Assembly (NCBI GenBank): GCA_021234155.1
Contig: JAJEKV010000093.1
Coordinates: forward strand, 930,001 to 994,000
DNA length: 64,000 nucleotides
Source of the DNA: Isoetes taiwanensis
Lineage: Eukaryota; Streptophyta; Lycopodiopsida; Isoetales; Isoetaceae
Reading direction: 5' to 3'
The position numbers and the translations under genes were made by a program. Below, one piece after another: positions 23,897 to 36,663 of this stretch. The stretch's first letter is position 1; each line of letters starts with the position of its first letter. The notes beneath the pieces are model-generated. The model was not told the origin of the DNA, did not search any database, and saw nothing but the letters and a program-made list of their open reading frames with translations.

Positions 23897-24000
23897 TTTT
23901 TGGGTTGCCCCTAGGGGGCCAAACCCTTGCTCATGTGGGTTTTCAGCATATCCTAAGCATATGCTGGATATTCTGATAATGCTGTGGTCCTTGGTACTGT
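23897..24000 (+). repeat. R1 dispersed hairpin repeat, copy 4, truncated
   Basis: Begins TTTTTGGGTTGCCCCTAGGG, with GGCC replacing GGGGC in the stem, and keeps the CATATCCTAAGCATATGCTG region. It stops after about 100 bp. Confidence 0.75.
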
Positions 24001-24894
24001 GGTTGTCAAACTGTTCCCTATTCCACATGTTACAGTGGTGAGAATTCTCTGTCGTATTTTAGACCTATAGTAGTAGTTTATTTTTGTATGTCTTTTTCTC
24101 TTCTAGAGTGATCACAACCAATTTAGATTTTGGAAGTGTACATTCCAGTATAGTACTTCAAGAATATGCTATTATTCACAAGATGAATGCCTAAGCTAAG
24201 CAAAATGCATTGGACCTCTATCATTACCAGCATAAAGTACTGACAACTGCTTAAATGTGTGCCAATATTGGCTATTGTTCTTATTCTTAGCTTAAACGTT
24301 TTGGAACGTCCAATCTTATCATACCTCGCCATATCTCATTTTAAAAATTTTGGCATTCTCTAGTCTCATTATGTACATGGTTCTTGAAATAAACAAGATT
24401 GTTTGGAAGTATAATGTGTTTAACAAGTGTTGCCTTATGCAGGTTGCACCGATTTCTCAGGGGCTCCCTTCCTTGACTTAATTCCCAAAAAGCCCTTCGT
24501 ACTTTTAAAATTCCCAAAATGCCCTCAAATTTTAAATATTTTCCCAAATAGCCCCGTATATTTTATAGTTCTGAAATTCGTGTGTTCTTTATTTCGCAGG
24601 TTGTTAAACTCTTTAGCTGCATTTTGGAAGATAAAGGTAGTTCGTTGGCTACAGAGGATTTCGTTTCTAAATGTTCGGGGTTATGGTTTTGAATTGATTG
24701 TCAAAATATGACTTTGAACTATGATTTAATCCACTTCACCCTCCGGCCATGGAGGGCAACCCTCCGTGAGCAGCACCTTGTTACAATTGCAGTAATACCT
24801 AAATATTTTAGAAAAGGAACAATTTGAAAGAATGGGCTATCAATGCGGATATAATTAAAGAAACCTTTTTATATGCACCTTCTCTTGTGAAGGC
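24001..24894. other. Intergenic DNA upstream of the TAF1C-like gene
   Basis: Contains a loose tandem of CCCAAAA(A/T)GCCC at about 24482-24560 and a short hairpin (CCTCC ... GGAGG) near 24738. No exon is recognised. Confidence 0.4.
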
Positions 24895-24906
24895 TTTATA
24901 AAAGGT
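24893..24906 (+). promoter_or_regulatory. Candidate TATA box of the TAF1C-like gene
   Basis: TTTATAAAAGG is the best TATA-like sequence upstream of the start codon at 25551. It would imply a 5' leader of roughly 600 nt, perhaps with an intron ending near 25503 (TTTACAG). No transcript data, so tentative. Confidence 0.3.
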
Positions 24907-25550
24907 CTGGCTGGAAGGTTGGCGAGTGTGAGATCAGCAGCAACCTTCAGAGTCGAAGCTCCTGCCGCTGAAATCTCTTTGGTGGGGGGTCTTGGTGCTG
25001 CTTGATATCCTGTTCCAAACTGCTGCTATAATAACCTTGTTATTGCCCATATCTTTAATAGCATTAGAATTTTACTAGTTGGAATGATGAATTTGATCAA
25101 ATTTATCCATATATATTACTTTCAATCGGCCCATGACATCATTTTTAGATATGCAATATGGTTTTTAGTCTATTCCTTTCTCTTGCAGCTGCGGGATTGG
25201 TTCGGCTCTTGATTTTGCCATTTCTGTTTCCATTTGATGTGCATGCAGTTTGGACTCTCACGAAATCAAATTGATTCAAAAGTGTTGTTCAAACAATGTG
25301 GGTTCATTATATAAGAAGTCAATGGAGGCATGCCAATTAAAAGGCATATTATGGAAATTGATTATAAATGCAGGATCTTAAAATAACAAGCATGGTAAAT
25401 CAAAGAGGCATTGCTTCTCCTTGTTGTACTAATACATATCTGTAGCTCACATGTTTAGGTAATAAGAAGGTAATGGCTGATAAATTTACTTTTTCACTTT
25501 TACAGGCAAGAGTTTCTGTAAAATAAGTGTGGATGCAGTGACCTCATACG

Positions 25551-28500
25551 ATGCGAAATGTTCCGTTATATCAAGGCCCAGGACCTCCTTGGTGTTTGGG
25601 ATCAATATTTGATTCTACTCAGACCCTTACTGGACAGGATGGCGCCCAGTGTAAGATGAATTCGCTAGAATTTGTTTATTACATTTTTAAAAAATACTTC
25701 TTTATAGGTTCTTGTAGTGGAACACTTTTACTTCATTTCTCAGATTTGACATTTCAGTAGGTCCTCTTTTGTTTGATCGAGTTAATGACCCTCAGACGAT
25801 ATGCTCTACTGGATCCAAACTGCTCATGTTCAATAAGCCAATTAGTTTGCCATCAGAGGTATGAGTTCATTCGACCATCATAATTCAATCCACAGGCTTT
25901 TACTGTTGTCTATACAGCATTTTGACCTTCATCATTCATAGGGGGCAGACAATTGTGATAAAATTATACAAGAGTCATACTTACCAACATCTATTGTGAA
26001 AAAACACTTAGAAGATGACTTGAGCATAACACTTGCAATGTTTGCTGATAGCAATCATATCTTAGGAAACAGGTTGGAAGTTCTAAAGGTACCAGATTGT
26101 TGTTCAGGTTATTTGCATAATTAGTTATGATATGGTGTTCCAATTGTTACAGTATAAAGAAGAAAAGACATTTCTAATTTTTCCTTGTGGTAAAAATGTT
26201 GAGACGGTTGGTGCCCTTGGGATTACCCAGGCATATGACCGACAATGGAAACCCTTAAAATGTGGTGGCATATTCAAGTCAGCCTCATTATCGTATCCAA
26301 TTCTTCAGGTACTTCTTCGATATCACTATTAATTGTCTGTGAAGCTACCTTTGGAATTTGAATGATGTTTCTTTTTGGATAATAGTTGGCTCCTCTAGAC
26401 AACCGCACATGGAATGTCAGTGAGGAAAAGTTTTTCATGGCCCGTACATTTTATCACGTCCATATTTCTAGCCTGAATATGAGGGTTGGTTATGGGGAAC
26501 TTTTCTTTTTGCTTAAAGCATGTCCATTATAATTGCATTACTTGCTTGGCATGTGCAGAAGAATACCTTCGGTCCCGTGTCTAAAGTTGATTTTGAAAGA
26601 ATAGTGTCACATGTAAGTATACTCTTCCAATAACATGGTTGAAGATGGGTTGAAAGGCAATATCTCTTTCAAAGCATGTACTAAACCATTGTGCAATTGA
26701 CATTTTAGCTTTGTGGATTTGGGCTGAACGCACACAACTTAGTCTTTTGTAGATATGTTTTTCTTATTTGTCTATAGGAATAGGATCTTGTATTTAATAT
26801 TATTTGGCTAGGTTGCAGCAAATACACATATACAAAACGAGTTTGCTGCTATTTTGGATACTGGGGATGTGCATATTTATGACATTCAAGCTGGCCGCAT
26901 GCAATGTGGAAATATGCCTGTGCAAAAGCTTTTGTACAACAATGTGGCTGGCAAACATTTCTGTGAGGATAAAGGTTCAGCACGAAGCTCTTTATCTGGA
27001 TTTCCTAGTCTTCTTCAAAAGAAGTTAAGTAGTCTTGAAGAGCAGTGGTGGCGAGGTGAATACGCATGGCATCCAAAGACATTTTTAATTGCGTGTGATA
27101 GTAAGGTTTCACTGATAGATTTTAGAGAGAGTGAAACTCGTAGGACTGTCATGACAACTACCCACTCAGTTGGCAGTTCATCAAGCTTTTGTCATGCATC
27201 CAATTCAAGAAGGGAACGCTTTTTGGCATTTGCAAGAGCTGACTATGATGGAATGTTCTATTTTGCTACAGCAACACAGAACCATGTGTGTCTTTTTGAT
27301 GCTAGACGGCCTGTAAATCCTGTTCTTCAGGTATGTTGATATTCTCTTTTTTTGCTATATGTGATGGGATATTTAGCCTCACACTTGAATATAACTATGG
27401 CATAATAGCCCAGAAATAGTCCAGCTTTTATGGTCAAGCACATAGTCCACTTGGCTACATATAGAATAGAATGGAATGTTTATAGATGGGCTTAAATATG
27501 TTTTAACACCATCACGTTGAATATCTTGTTTGTTGGTCAGTAAGGCAGAAGATCACTTTCTGTTTGTGTATAAAATACAGGTTTTCAGTTGTCTTTTCAG
27601 CTGAGAGGATGTTCCAAAGCTGTTAAGTTTTTGTATCAGTGTTTTGTCAGTATTTCGATTATTTTTTTGAGAACTGGATGTTGTAAGGCTGTAAAATTTA
27701 TGCGTAGGACAGAATCCTGTTACTTTGGTTACTAATTAGATTTAAAAATGGTATATATAGTGGGAGCATAAGATGGTGGATGATTTTCCAGGAGTTCTAA
27801 TGATGCAACCATTATCGATTCTACGACATTCAATGAGAGGCAGTGCATATCACAGGGCCTCTGTATCAGGTAGATTTCCGAATATTGCCCCTGAACAGTG
27901 GCATGGCATTTGTGCATTATTCCTCAAGCCTTAAAGATCTATAGGTTCATAGTGACTGCAGTAACTCTTCTTTTAGTTATGCTTTTGCAGGAAGGGTTAT
28001 CTTGGCTTGTGCTTTCCGTTCTGGTGATATTCGTGCCTTCTGTTATGGTCCGCATGACCCCTTCTGCACATACAAAGGGCTTCTTTCTAAATCAAGTTTG
28101 AGCACTTCTGATTTGGAGGAGACATATTGCACTTGGCAGCTACCATCCAAAATCCATGCACCAAAAGAAGATTTTACTTGCTGGCAGGATTTTTTGGCTT
28201 CTCTTGAGACTATATGCTCCAATGTGGATGTCAAACACAGTGAAAGGCTGCCTGTTAAACTTCCTTTTCAGTTCCTGGAATGCATGTCTGGGATTGTACT
28301 TTTACCCAATATAATGAACTCATCCAATTCTTCGGGAGAAGGGTTCAACATTTTTCAGCTTACTGGTTATGGAGATATTTTAGCTGGAAGCTACAGAGCA
28401 GCAGAGAACATAGAAAATGGCGCTTCAATCTGGACGAAGTTTCCATGCATTGCAGGTAAGACTGCTTACTTCTTTATTTTCTATGCATGTTCATCTATGC

Positions 28501-29670
28501 CATATCTGACAAGTATGAGTGCAGGGTATCTATGCAGAAACACAGACGTGTCTATTCAATCACTTGCTGGTTTCTGTTCTTGTATCCAATAGTGATTGTT
28601 CTCACTGCTTCCTAGTCCAATATTAATTTCCATCCTCTCTACTTAACTTGGTAATCAGATTTCCATGGTGGTTCTTGCTTGAAACCAATTCTCGATAATA
28701 AAAAATCTGGCGGAGCTGATATAATGGTCAGATCTACCCTGAGCACGGTACAGCACCGCAAGACAAAAGACATAGATTGGCTTGATAGATCCATAAATCA
28801 TATAAATAAACCTCTCAGCATGTAAGCTTCCATTTTTGCAAGATAATAGTGCATGATTTTGTATTCTCACCATTTGAATGGTCAGATATGAGATTGCTAC
28901 TACGATGCTTTGGGCAGACATTGATGGAAGTCCGATTGTGGAGATCGAAAGAGGGAGCAAGAAAGGTCATGGTCTGCCATACAAGTTACCTTTAAACAAG
29001 GACGATATGCCATCACCAGAGCTGCCATTGCCATTTTTGCTAGAAGTTCAGCAGCTTTCCAACTCTAGTCAGCAAATTAAGTCTGATGAAGGGGCATCAA
29101 TTGAGAAAACTGTCAGACAGGATTCTATTGCAGATGCTTGTCATCTTGTAGAGTCGTTAATAAGATTGAAACACCAGCAAGATGGTGCAATGTCAGTTTC
29201 TAATCCAAACGATCCACGGGGAAGAGATGCAGCAACTGTTTCAAACCTTTTTGAGCATAAGATAAGAATGAACAATTTTTCTCCTGTTGCTAGGCTTTCA
29301 CTCTCTAGCTTATCATTTCCTGCAAGCAAAATGCCAAGTACGGAAGTAAATGAAGACGATCTTAGTCCCCGAAAGAATGAGTATCACAATAAGTTCATCT
29401 GCTCATTGGCAAGTTATGATGAAGATGAGACAAAGTTGGGTTTAAAGCTTTCTCCAATCCATCTCCATAAGGAAATTCCAGGTTTATGTACTATCAATTC
29501 ATGCTGTTTAATGCCATCTTTAGTTTTGCTAACTTTGTTCTGTTTGGCCTGCAGAGTTTAGTCAGGTTGGAGTTTTAAATAAACTTCAAATAGGCTGGGC
29601 CAATTGGCTTCAAAATTTTGAGCCGTATCAGAAGTTCCAAAAGGAGATCAGCCGCGATAAGAAAAAGTGA
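25551..29670 (+). CDS. TAF1C-like RNA polymerase I TBP-associated factor subunit C (12 exons)
   Basis: Likely nucleolar subunit of the SL1/TIF-IB selectivity factor that recruits Pol I to rDNA. Exons inferred at GT-AG sites: 25551-25650, 25758-25858, 25942-26088, 26153-26308, 26386-26484, 26559-26612, 26812-27330, 27761-27869, 27991-28455, 28659-28821, 28886-29481, 29555-29670. They sum to 2625 nt, an exact multiple of three giving 874 residues and no internal stop, strong support for an intact gene. Landmarks are an N-terminal QLGPLLFD, a propeller-like central region with YAWHPKTFLIACDSKVSLID and FLAFARADYDGMFYFATA, and a basic C-terminus ending SRDKKK. Length and motifs fit the plant TAF1C family as I know it. 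An in-frame start further upstream was not excluded. Confidence 0.75.
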
Positions 29671-29716
29671 CAATGACTACTGTTTAATGACAATGAAATT
29701 TCTTTGAAATACAGGA

Positions 29717-29722
29717 AATAAA
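29717..29722 (+). terminator. Candidate polyadenylation signal (AATAAA)
   Basis: AATAAA 47 nt after the TAF1C-like stop codon, a suitable position for a short 3' UTR. Confidence 0.4.
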
Positions 29723-29752
29723 AGACATTTTATTGAGATATGAAGAAGGAAT

Positions 29753-29962
29753 ACAATCTTTACATACAGCCAGAGGGTTGGGAACACAGATCACCAACTC
29801 TGTCTGTGAAAACTTCACCCATAACTACCAAACTAAGTTGTTGGTCAATCCGGTGCAATGCTTTACATACAGCCAGAGGGTTGGGAACACAGATCACCAA
29901 CCCTGTCTGGGAAAACTTCACCGATAACTACCAAACTAAGTTGTTGGTCAATCCCGTGCAAT
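29753..29962. repeat. 103-bp tandem duplication
   Basis: ACATACAGCCAGAGGGTTGG begins two units (29762 and 29865) that differ at only a few positions. The period is 103 bp. Frames across it are artefacts of the repeat. Confidence 0.9.
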
Positions 29963-29965
29963 GGC

Positions 29966-32132
29966 CATTCTTTTTTGTGTATCGTCTAGAATTTAGTGTC
30001 TTCGAGGTTGAATAGATGCTCGTATTTAGAGTTCGGGATGTGGTATTTTTGAATTTTTTTATAGTATTTTTGACCACTCGTTATCAGATAGATGTATTTT
30101 CGGCCAAAAATGTGGTATTTCCGGAAAAAAAAGGGGTATTTTTGTCTAAAAAAAATGGTTGGTCAAAAACGAAGCAAGAAACTGCGCGATAGAGCTGAGA
30201 TCTTTGGTCAGATTGTTCTTGCAGCTCCATGGGCAGCTTGAACTGCTAACTTTGCATGTCTCTTCAACGTTGGTTTGATGAAAAGAGAGAGCAATTTGAG
30301 CTTAGATAGAGTCGGATCGATCCAAAAATGCCTCAGAACAGTTGGTTCTGGATTTGAAACTACAAAGCGTACAGTGGCCGGAAATACCACAAAAAGGGTC
30401 TGGAAATACCACATCCCAGACTCTAAAATACGGCGACCCAAGCTGTGTGTGGATTTAATAACTGTGTGAGCAAGTTCTTTCAATTGGTTCTACAATAACG
30501 GGTGAAAATAGCTCTAGCTTTAGGTGATTCAATTGCGGTGGCGACCTGTCCGCGGAATTACTAACCCTTTGGGAACGGATCCGTTTCGGAGGCCTCATTT
30601 TGGTACCTGATAGCGTCAGGTACCTTCAGAGCGATTCGAGATGTCTATCGCCATGCCACATCCTAGCCGTCCAAATGGTACTTCCCGATCCGCAAGATCC
30701 CATTGGATAGAATCACCATCCTTTTATTCCACGTGACAGAATCACTCTTCATTGATCCTGCCCGATGGAATCACAATTTTTAGTAGGAAGAGCATTAAAA
30801 TGAAGGTTCATTTTTAAAGTGTGTCCTTTTTTTTTTTCGTTTTGACCCCCCTAAAATGGCACTACACTCTTAAAAAGGAAGGCATTTTTTTTAGTTTGAC
30901 TCCCAAACTAGCAAAAATTTTAGAGAATATTTGGGAATATTCTTTTATTACTGCAATCGCAGGTCATTAGTGCGTTTGCTAGGTCACCTTGTTTAAAGTA
31001 GCCCACCTTGGGATTTGCAGAGTTATCAAACTATTTAAGCATGTAAGAATTGAGAGTCCTCTTTATAATGTTTTCAACCATCTATGTAACAGCTCTCAAA
31101 CCCCTATTTGCATCAATTAACTTCAGCGACAATGGCAGTGTAAGGATTAGCCATAGATGTAACCTGCAAAAATTCAATAAAGGCTTATGCATAACTCATA
31201 GCTAGACAATGTCAAACGCAAGCAACACATCATCATCATGGTCGCATCTAAATCAGTTTCCTTACCACAAGCCTATAATATTGTGTACATCAACAAAATA
31301 GTTGTCAATCTGTTCTAAGAAATTTTGGACGCCTAAACATAGATTTGCACAATCTAGATATTGATTCCCCAGTTAAAAGTCCTCCATTCCAAGTTCTTGC
31401 CCATCCGTATGCAATGTAATGCTGCTAAAGAGGATCCATCCACGGTATATCAAGGCCAAGGTTAAATAGCTAGTAGTTGCACCCTGTTAGTCTTTAGTAT
31501 CGGCCATAAATTATAAGAGCAAGCATTTTAACAGTAGAAACCACAGATGGATGTGTCTTCACCTAGCACGCACTGCAAGTTCTAACGGACTACTATCCAT
31601 TCTAAGGATGGAGGTTCTATTTCCATGTTACTCTTTAGAGCCAATGATAAGTAGAGTTAGAGCCCATGATAGCTCTCTAGCTGTAAGAGATCATCATTAT
31701 CTCTATATTTCAAAAGAAAGGTCAAGTACCAATGTTAACATTAAGATTCATGCATTAGCATTAGATATTTGAATCATCCACAAATCAGGTAGTAAGAATT
31801 GCGCAGAGTACCACGCGTCTACAGAGAGAGAATTTTGTAAGAGGTCCCATTTTAATCTCTCCAATATCGAATCCAGAAGCTAGATGCAAGATTCGTCAAG
31901 AAATCATTAAAAGATATGCACTATGCAAGCAAGTGCAGAAACATACTTACAAATGAACAGGGGAACTGAGATTTCTTGAAGCAGAGGCACCGATTGCCAA
32001 GGTACATTGGCATATCTTGAATGCAAGCCGACCTTTTGCAGATAATTGTAGGTGTTTTGTTTTTGCCCCAATCATTATGTCCAAAAGAGTTCTTCAATTT
32101 GCAGGCTCACCTGGCATTTTTTGCTATCCTAC
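29966..32132. other. Intergenic DNA, no gene recognised
   Basis: Around 30020-30160 the phrase GTATTT(TT)(G/C) recurs irregularly. A minus-strand frame of 91 codons at 30208-30483 is unrecognised. Nothing else is supported. Confidence 0.4.
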
Positions 32133-32435
32133 GTAACACCCCATGTGAATATGCACCCAAACCAAAGGGGGTTTCAGGGGGATTTTAATTTAAGTATGTT
32201 GGATGCAATGGTTTGAGTTAATTAATGTTAATGGTATACATATATTGGTTGTTATATTAAAAATAAAAAATAAAAAAATGGGCCTTTTGGGCCCTAATAA
32301 AGCCCTTCGGTCATTTGGGGCACTAAGAATGGTATAAATGCATGTAACAATTTTAGAAACACTTGTGCATATAACAATTTTAGAAACATTCATGCATGTA
32401 ATCCAATTACATGAGACAAGCCTAGAATGACAAAA
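32133..32435 (+). repeat. FB family: single foldback arm plus shared flank
   Basis: GTAACACCCCATGTGAATAT, then CACCCAAACCAAAGGGGGTT and ATGTTGGATGCAATGG match the right arm of the foldback element at 36055-36157. The similarity continues through GGGCCCTAATAAAGCCCTTC to TGAGACAAGCCTAGAATG, as at 36055-36375. The left arm is absent here. Confidence 0.75.
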
Positions 32436-33380
32436 CTGCCTTATTTTAATATAAATATAATGATGTGCATTAGTTCCATAATGGGATGCTGCTACGAGCA
32501 AACACAAATCACATACACTATGTATATCCACAGATTTTGGATTACTTTTAAGTACATCATACAACTGGTTTCCAAAAGATATCTCGCATCTCCCCAGGGA
32601 ATTGAACCCTAGATAACTCCATCAAAATGTGGGGAATCATTGAAACTTAATATCGAAATAATCTACAATGCTTTTGGAAATAACCTGCAATGCTTTTGCA
32701 CATGTAGCTTTTGCTTGAGGGAATAATCAGAATGGTGCACGAACATGTCACCTCTTCTGCTTCAGAGCTCCAGCTAGAGTCAGCAAAAGTAAGCCACAGA
32801 ACAACCATCTGTATTATGTATTATGTTTTCATGATCAATAACCAAGGCCATACCTGTATCACATCATAGGAACAAAAGACCTATCATATTGTCCCAACAG
32901 TATTATGAACATCATCATCTTGAATGGAGCTTGCTTCCTTGAAGATCCTGATCAAAATTGTCCTTGTAAGCTATTTCATCCTGCCACAATCTTGCATGAA
33001 TTCACTGTTTTCTAATTTTGTACTCAAGAACAGATTCGTCAAAGGCATTACTACGTGAATGCTTATCATCGTCAGAAGAAGAAAAAAGGGCAGAAGAAGA
33101 AAAGGGGCTTTACTCAGAATACACTACTGCAAACAGAATAGAGCACATCCTTATAATATATGAATCTGCTTTGCTTCTTCGGCTCTGCATCCGACTACAC
33201 AAGTCAGAGAAAAGCGACCTGTCGCAAAGTTCCTTGGCCTTCCTGGGTCTTGCTTTACTAAAGAAATTGAGCACGAAACCATAGAACCCTACAAAATGCA
33301 TTTTGTCGAGCCCTGCATGCTTCAGCTTTCGAAATTCATAGGTGAACCATTGGAAATTGGCACTAAAATCAAGGGCGGCG
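32436..33380. other. Intergenic DNA, no gene recognised
   Basis: A T-loop-like GGGTTCAATTCCC on the minus strand near 32592 has no cloverleaf around it. No gene supported. Confidence 0.4.
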
Positions 33381-33506
33381 TATGCGCACTCTAGATGTAC
33401 CGATTAGAACGTCTCATGGGATACCGTCATCAAATCATATAAAAACCTTAAGGAAAAAAAGTACAAAAATACAAAAGAAACCCCCTGTTATTGTGCTATA
33501 TATTGT
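33381..33506 (-). repeat. R2 dispersed repeat, copy 2 (diverged)
   Basis: Reverse complement carries AACAGGGGGTTT, ATATGATTTGATGACGGTAT and TCTAGAGTGCGCA in the R2 order. More diverged than the other copies. Confidence 0.55.
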
Positions 33507-35738
33507 AGCAAAGGGCATGCTTGAGCTCCATCGATCTACGTTAGAGGTCAATTTGAGACCTTGCTCTTTTTCTATGGTAGAACTAATTTCCAATTGTTTA
33601 AGAGTTTGTGCTCCTTTTCAGTGGGACTTCTTGGCATTTTGGACTTTGATGCTGGCCATTCTTGTTCCTTTTGACAGGCCACGGCAAGGAGGCCTGAAGT
33701 AGAAGAGGCGAAAATTATCCAAGGCAGAAGGCAAAAATCGTTAAGGAAGGTACAAACACAATTTCTTCTATGGAAGGCACAAAACCAAATACACGGGAAT
33801 TTGCTTGGCATTTATATAGGCATTATGTTCTCTTCGCCTTGATATTGAGAGCACTCTTTTTCTTTCAAATGCATTTTGTTATGTTGAATGCACGCCTTCT
33901 TACAATGGTTTGGAGGTGCAGATCATTTCAACTATTATGTGCAACGATAAGATCTCTGGAGCAGTGGTTTGAGCATGTGCATCCATACATTTTTATGTGA
34001 TTCTAACGGGCCAATAAGGGATTTGGCTCTATATAACAAATCATGTCCTTTTTTTTGACATTCTAGCATCCAAGTTCAGCATACACCAGGTAATGCCATA
34101 TTATGGGTCCTGATGTTCTGCCATGATTGTCGTGTTCCATTCATTCAATTTCATGCTGTTTATCCATTTTATTTTTGTTGTTTTCTCAGGTAGTACTATG
34201 CATGTGCAACTATAGAATAATCTTTAATACGCTATAACTTTCTCGTTCCTTCTATTTCCAACTACGTTACTTCTGCAGGAGTTGAACTTCACTGCCATTG
34301 TGTGTTTAAAAAAAGTTGATTCTTGCTTGAAGAATTGTCGCCAGTCTAAATCCTTAAATCCGTTTTAGACACGGAGGAAATAAGGTAAATCTCAATTGTA
34401 AGTTCAATATCCCAATTTATAAATATTTTTTAATCCTATTCATGCATTCCACATTCAACTATGATCACACGTACCCATTACATCCATTCATTTCCACAAG
34501 TTGTTATACGGTTGCTGTGTACTAATAATTGTACATGTTTGAGCTACACCCTAGATTGTTCTTGCAGGTGTGGAGTTAATCCATGGATAGTTCTTGCATG
34601 TCTAGAGCCAATTCAAGGCCATATAATGAAGGTAAGAATATTAAGGACATTTTTGGTTTGTGCTGAAACAAGTTAAAATGTAATATATAGCCTCTTTAAC
34701 GGAATTGTATCATCTTTGGGATGGTTTTGCATTGTTTTTACTGGAAAAGACATGCAATTTTAGGCTGCAATTGCACATCTAATCTACTGAAATCTTTGGA
34801 AATGGTCCAATGTCAACTATCAAAATTTGCAGATTCAGGCTGACTCAATGCTATTAGCTCTGATTTGTCAGGACAACATTTTATTATCATCTAAGCACGT
34901 TTTGCATGTTGAACTTGGTTCATTTATATAGAGTTTTTTGTCTTCTCTGTCGAGGGGTTAGGGCTCCATATGTTTATTAAAGAACTTTTTTTTTTAAATA
35001 TTATTTGGATATTTGATTTGGTAATCGAATGGGCACTAAAATAGTTAAAGGAATTTAAATTATAAACCTATCTAAATGAAATTGAATGAGATGAGTATTT
35101 AAACATCAAACTTATGTGAATCAAAGAACTCCATAGCTTCATTAATGCAATTGATAATTTTGCATTTATAATGTGATTTCAACGTAATGCCTTAATTTGG
35201 TATTATCTGTCCTAAATGATGATATTAACCCCAACATTGTTGTAATTTGCTAGGAACATATATGAATGTACGACTAATCGTTGATCCCCAGATGTTATGC
35301 TAATCACACAATTAAAATGATGTTGCAAAGAGTGTTCTATAGGGTTATGGTTTAAGGTTTACGGTTTGAATTTATGGGTTTAGGATTCAAGGGCTTAGCA
35401 TTTTATGAACTCTGGAGAACTTGAACGATGTAACCTGCAGCTCAAGGTGAAGCACGCAATTCTATCAACCATGACTTTAGGGTTTGTTTAAGGTATGTGT
35501 TCATAAAGTAGGTCATTGCATATTGATTAAGAAGAAGCAACATTTGAAAGCAAGTAGATTGGTAGCACTATTATATTGAATTGAATTGACTTTTATCGTC
35601 TACAGTCTACAGGATATCAGAAGGCCTATGGGACCCATGACAAAAAAGATCACAACAAGACTACTATTGTTTAGCAACAATACTCTAAATGCTATGCACT
35701 TATTATATCTGCCCATTCAATTCCACCCAATGTTTTCC
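33507..35738. other. Intergenic DNA, no gene recognised
   Basis: AT-rich. Degenerate GGGTTTAGG-like phrases occur around 35340-35400. A weak trace of the LINE 3' tail (TTTTATCGTC ... GGCCTATGGGACCC) appears at 35590-35637. Frames of 70-106 codons have no recognisable content. Confidence 0.4.
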
Positions 35739-36157
35739 ATAACTACCATTAACATTAATTTAACCATTGCATCCAACATATTTAAATTAAAATCCCCCTG
35801 AAACCCCCTTTGGTTTGGGTGTATATTCATATGGGGGTTACTCCGGGCACCGAGAGCTGTCAGATGGACATATTTGCCCTTTATTCGTTGATCTGGACCG
35901 TACATAGCGATCCTCGTTTGTGGTGTATGCCTATACAAGTTCTTGTATATTGTATATTGAGGTTTGCAAAATACTATAAGGATTGACAGATTGTACTTAA
36001 TGGTGTTAATTTTGTACATGTATTGTAAGTTTTTAGGGGCTCTCGCTGCTCTACGTAACCCCCCTTGTGAATATACACCCAAACCAAAGGGGTTTTCAGG
36101 GGATTCTAATTTAAATGTGTTGGATGCAATGGTTTAATTAATGTTAATGATAGTTAT
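35739..36157. mobile_element. FB foldback/MITE element with 103-bp inverted arms
   Basis: Left arm 35739-35841 and right arm 36055-36157 are inverted copies with few mismatches (for example AACCCCCTTTGGTTTGGG-like and CCCAAACCAAAGGGGTT). They enclose about 213 bp with no coding capacity. A related 299-bp element in opposite orientation lies at 63232-63530, sharing interior phrases such as TTATAGTATT and GACAGCTCTCG-like. Target duplications were not identified. A non-autonomous DNA transposon is likely. Confidence 0.8.
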
Positions 36158-36663
36158 GTGTTGGTTGTTATGTTACAAAAAATTTTGGGCCCTTCGGGCC
36201 CTAATAAAGCCCTTCAAGCACTTTAACAATTTTAGTAACACCTTTGCATGTTCAGGCATTTTTGGGCACTGAGAATAGCATAAATGCATGTAACAATTTT
36301 AATAACACCTTTGCATGTTAGAAACACTTTTGCATGTAATTCAATTACGTGAGACAAGCCTAGAATGGCATAAACACATAGTTTGATTGTTCAGAACAAT
36401 AGCTTAAGCACAATATGAAGACACAATATTTACATCTATCCATGTAATAATGTGCATGTAATATCTGTGCATGGAAGATTCTTGAGTGCACCAATTGATT
36501 ATAGCCCTAATAATTTAAAGATTAACACAATTATTTAATCTTTTTTCATCACCCATGATGCAGCATATATGAGTTCTAATTTACATTGAAGAAAGGATAA
36601 CAAATAATGTAAGGTTTCAAATCTCATAGAGCTGCCATTCCTACATTTTCCCATCGCGAGTAT
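36158..36663. other. Flank shared with 32230-32435, then intergenic DNA
   Basis: To about 36378 the sequence repeats the flank seen at 32230-32435 (GGGCCCTAATAAAGCCCTTC, ATAAATGCATGTAACAATTT). It then becomes featureless. Confidence 0.5.

Noticed and set aside
28043..28234. Minus-strand frames within 25.5-29.7 kb
   Set aside because: They are shadows of the TAF1C-like exons.
32585..32615. tRNA gene on the minus strand with GGGTTCAATTCCC
   Set aside because: No acceptor, D-arm or anticodon stem can be paired around the T-loop-like motif.
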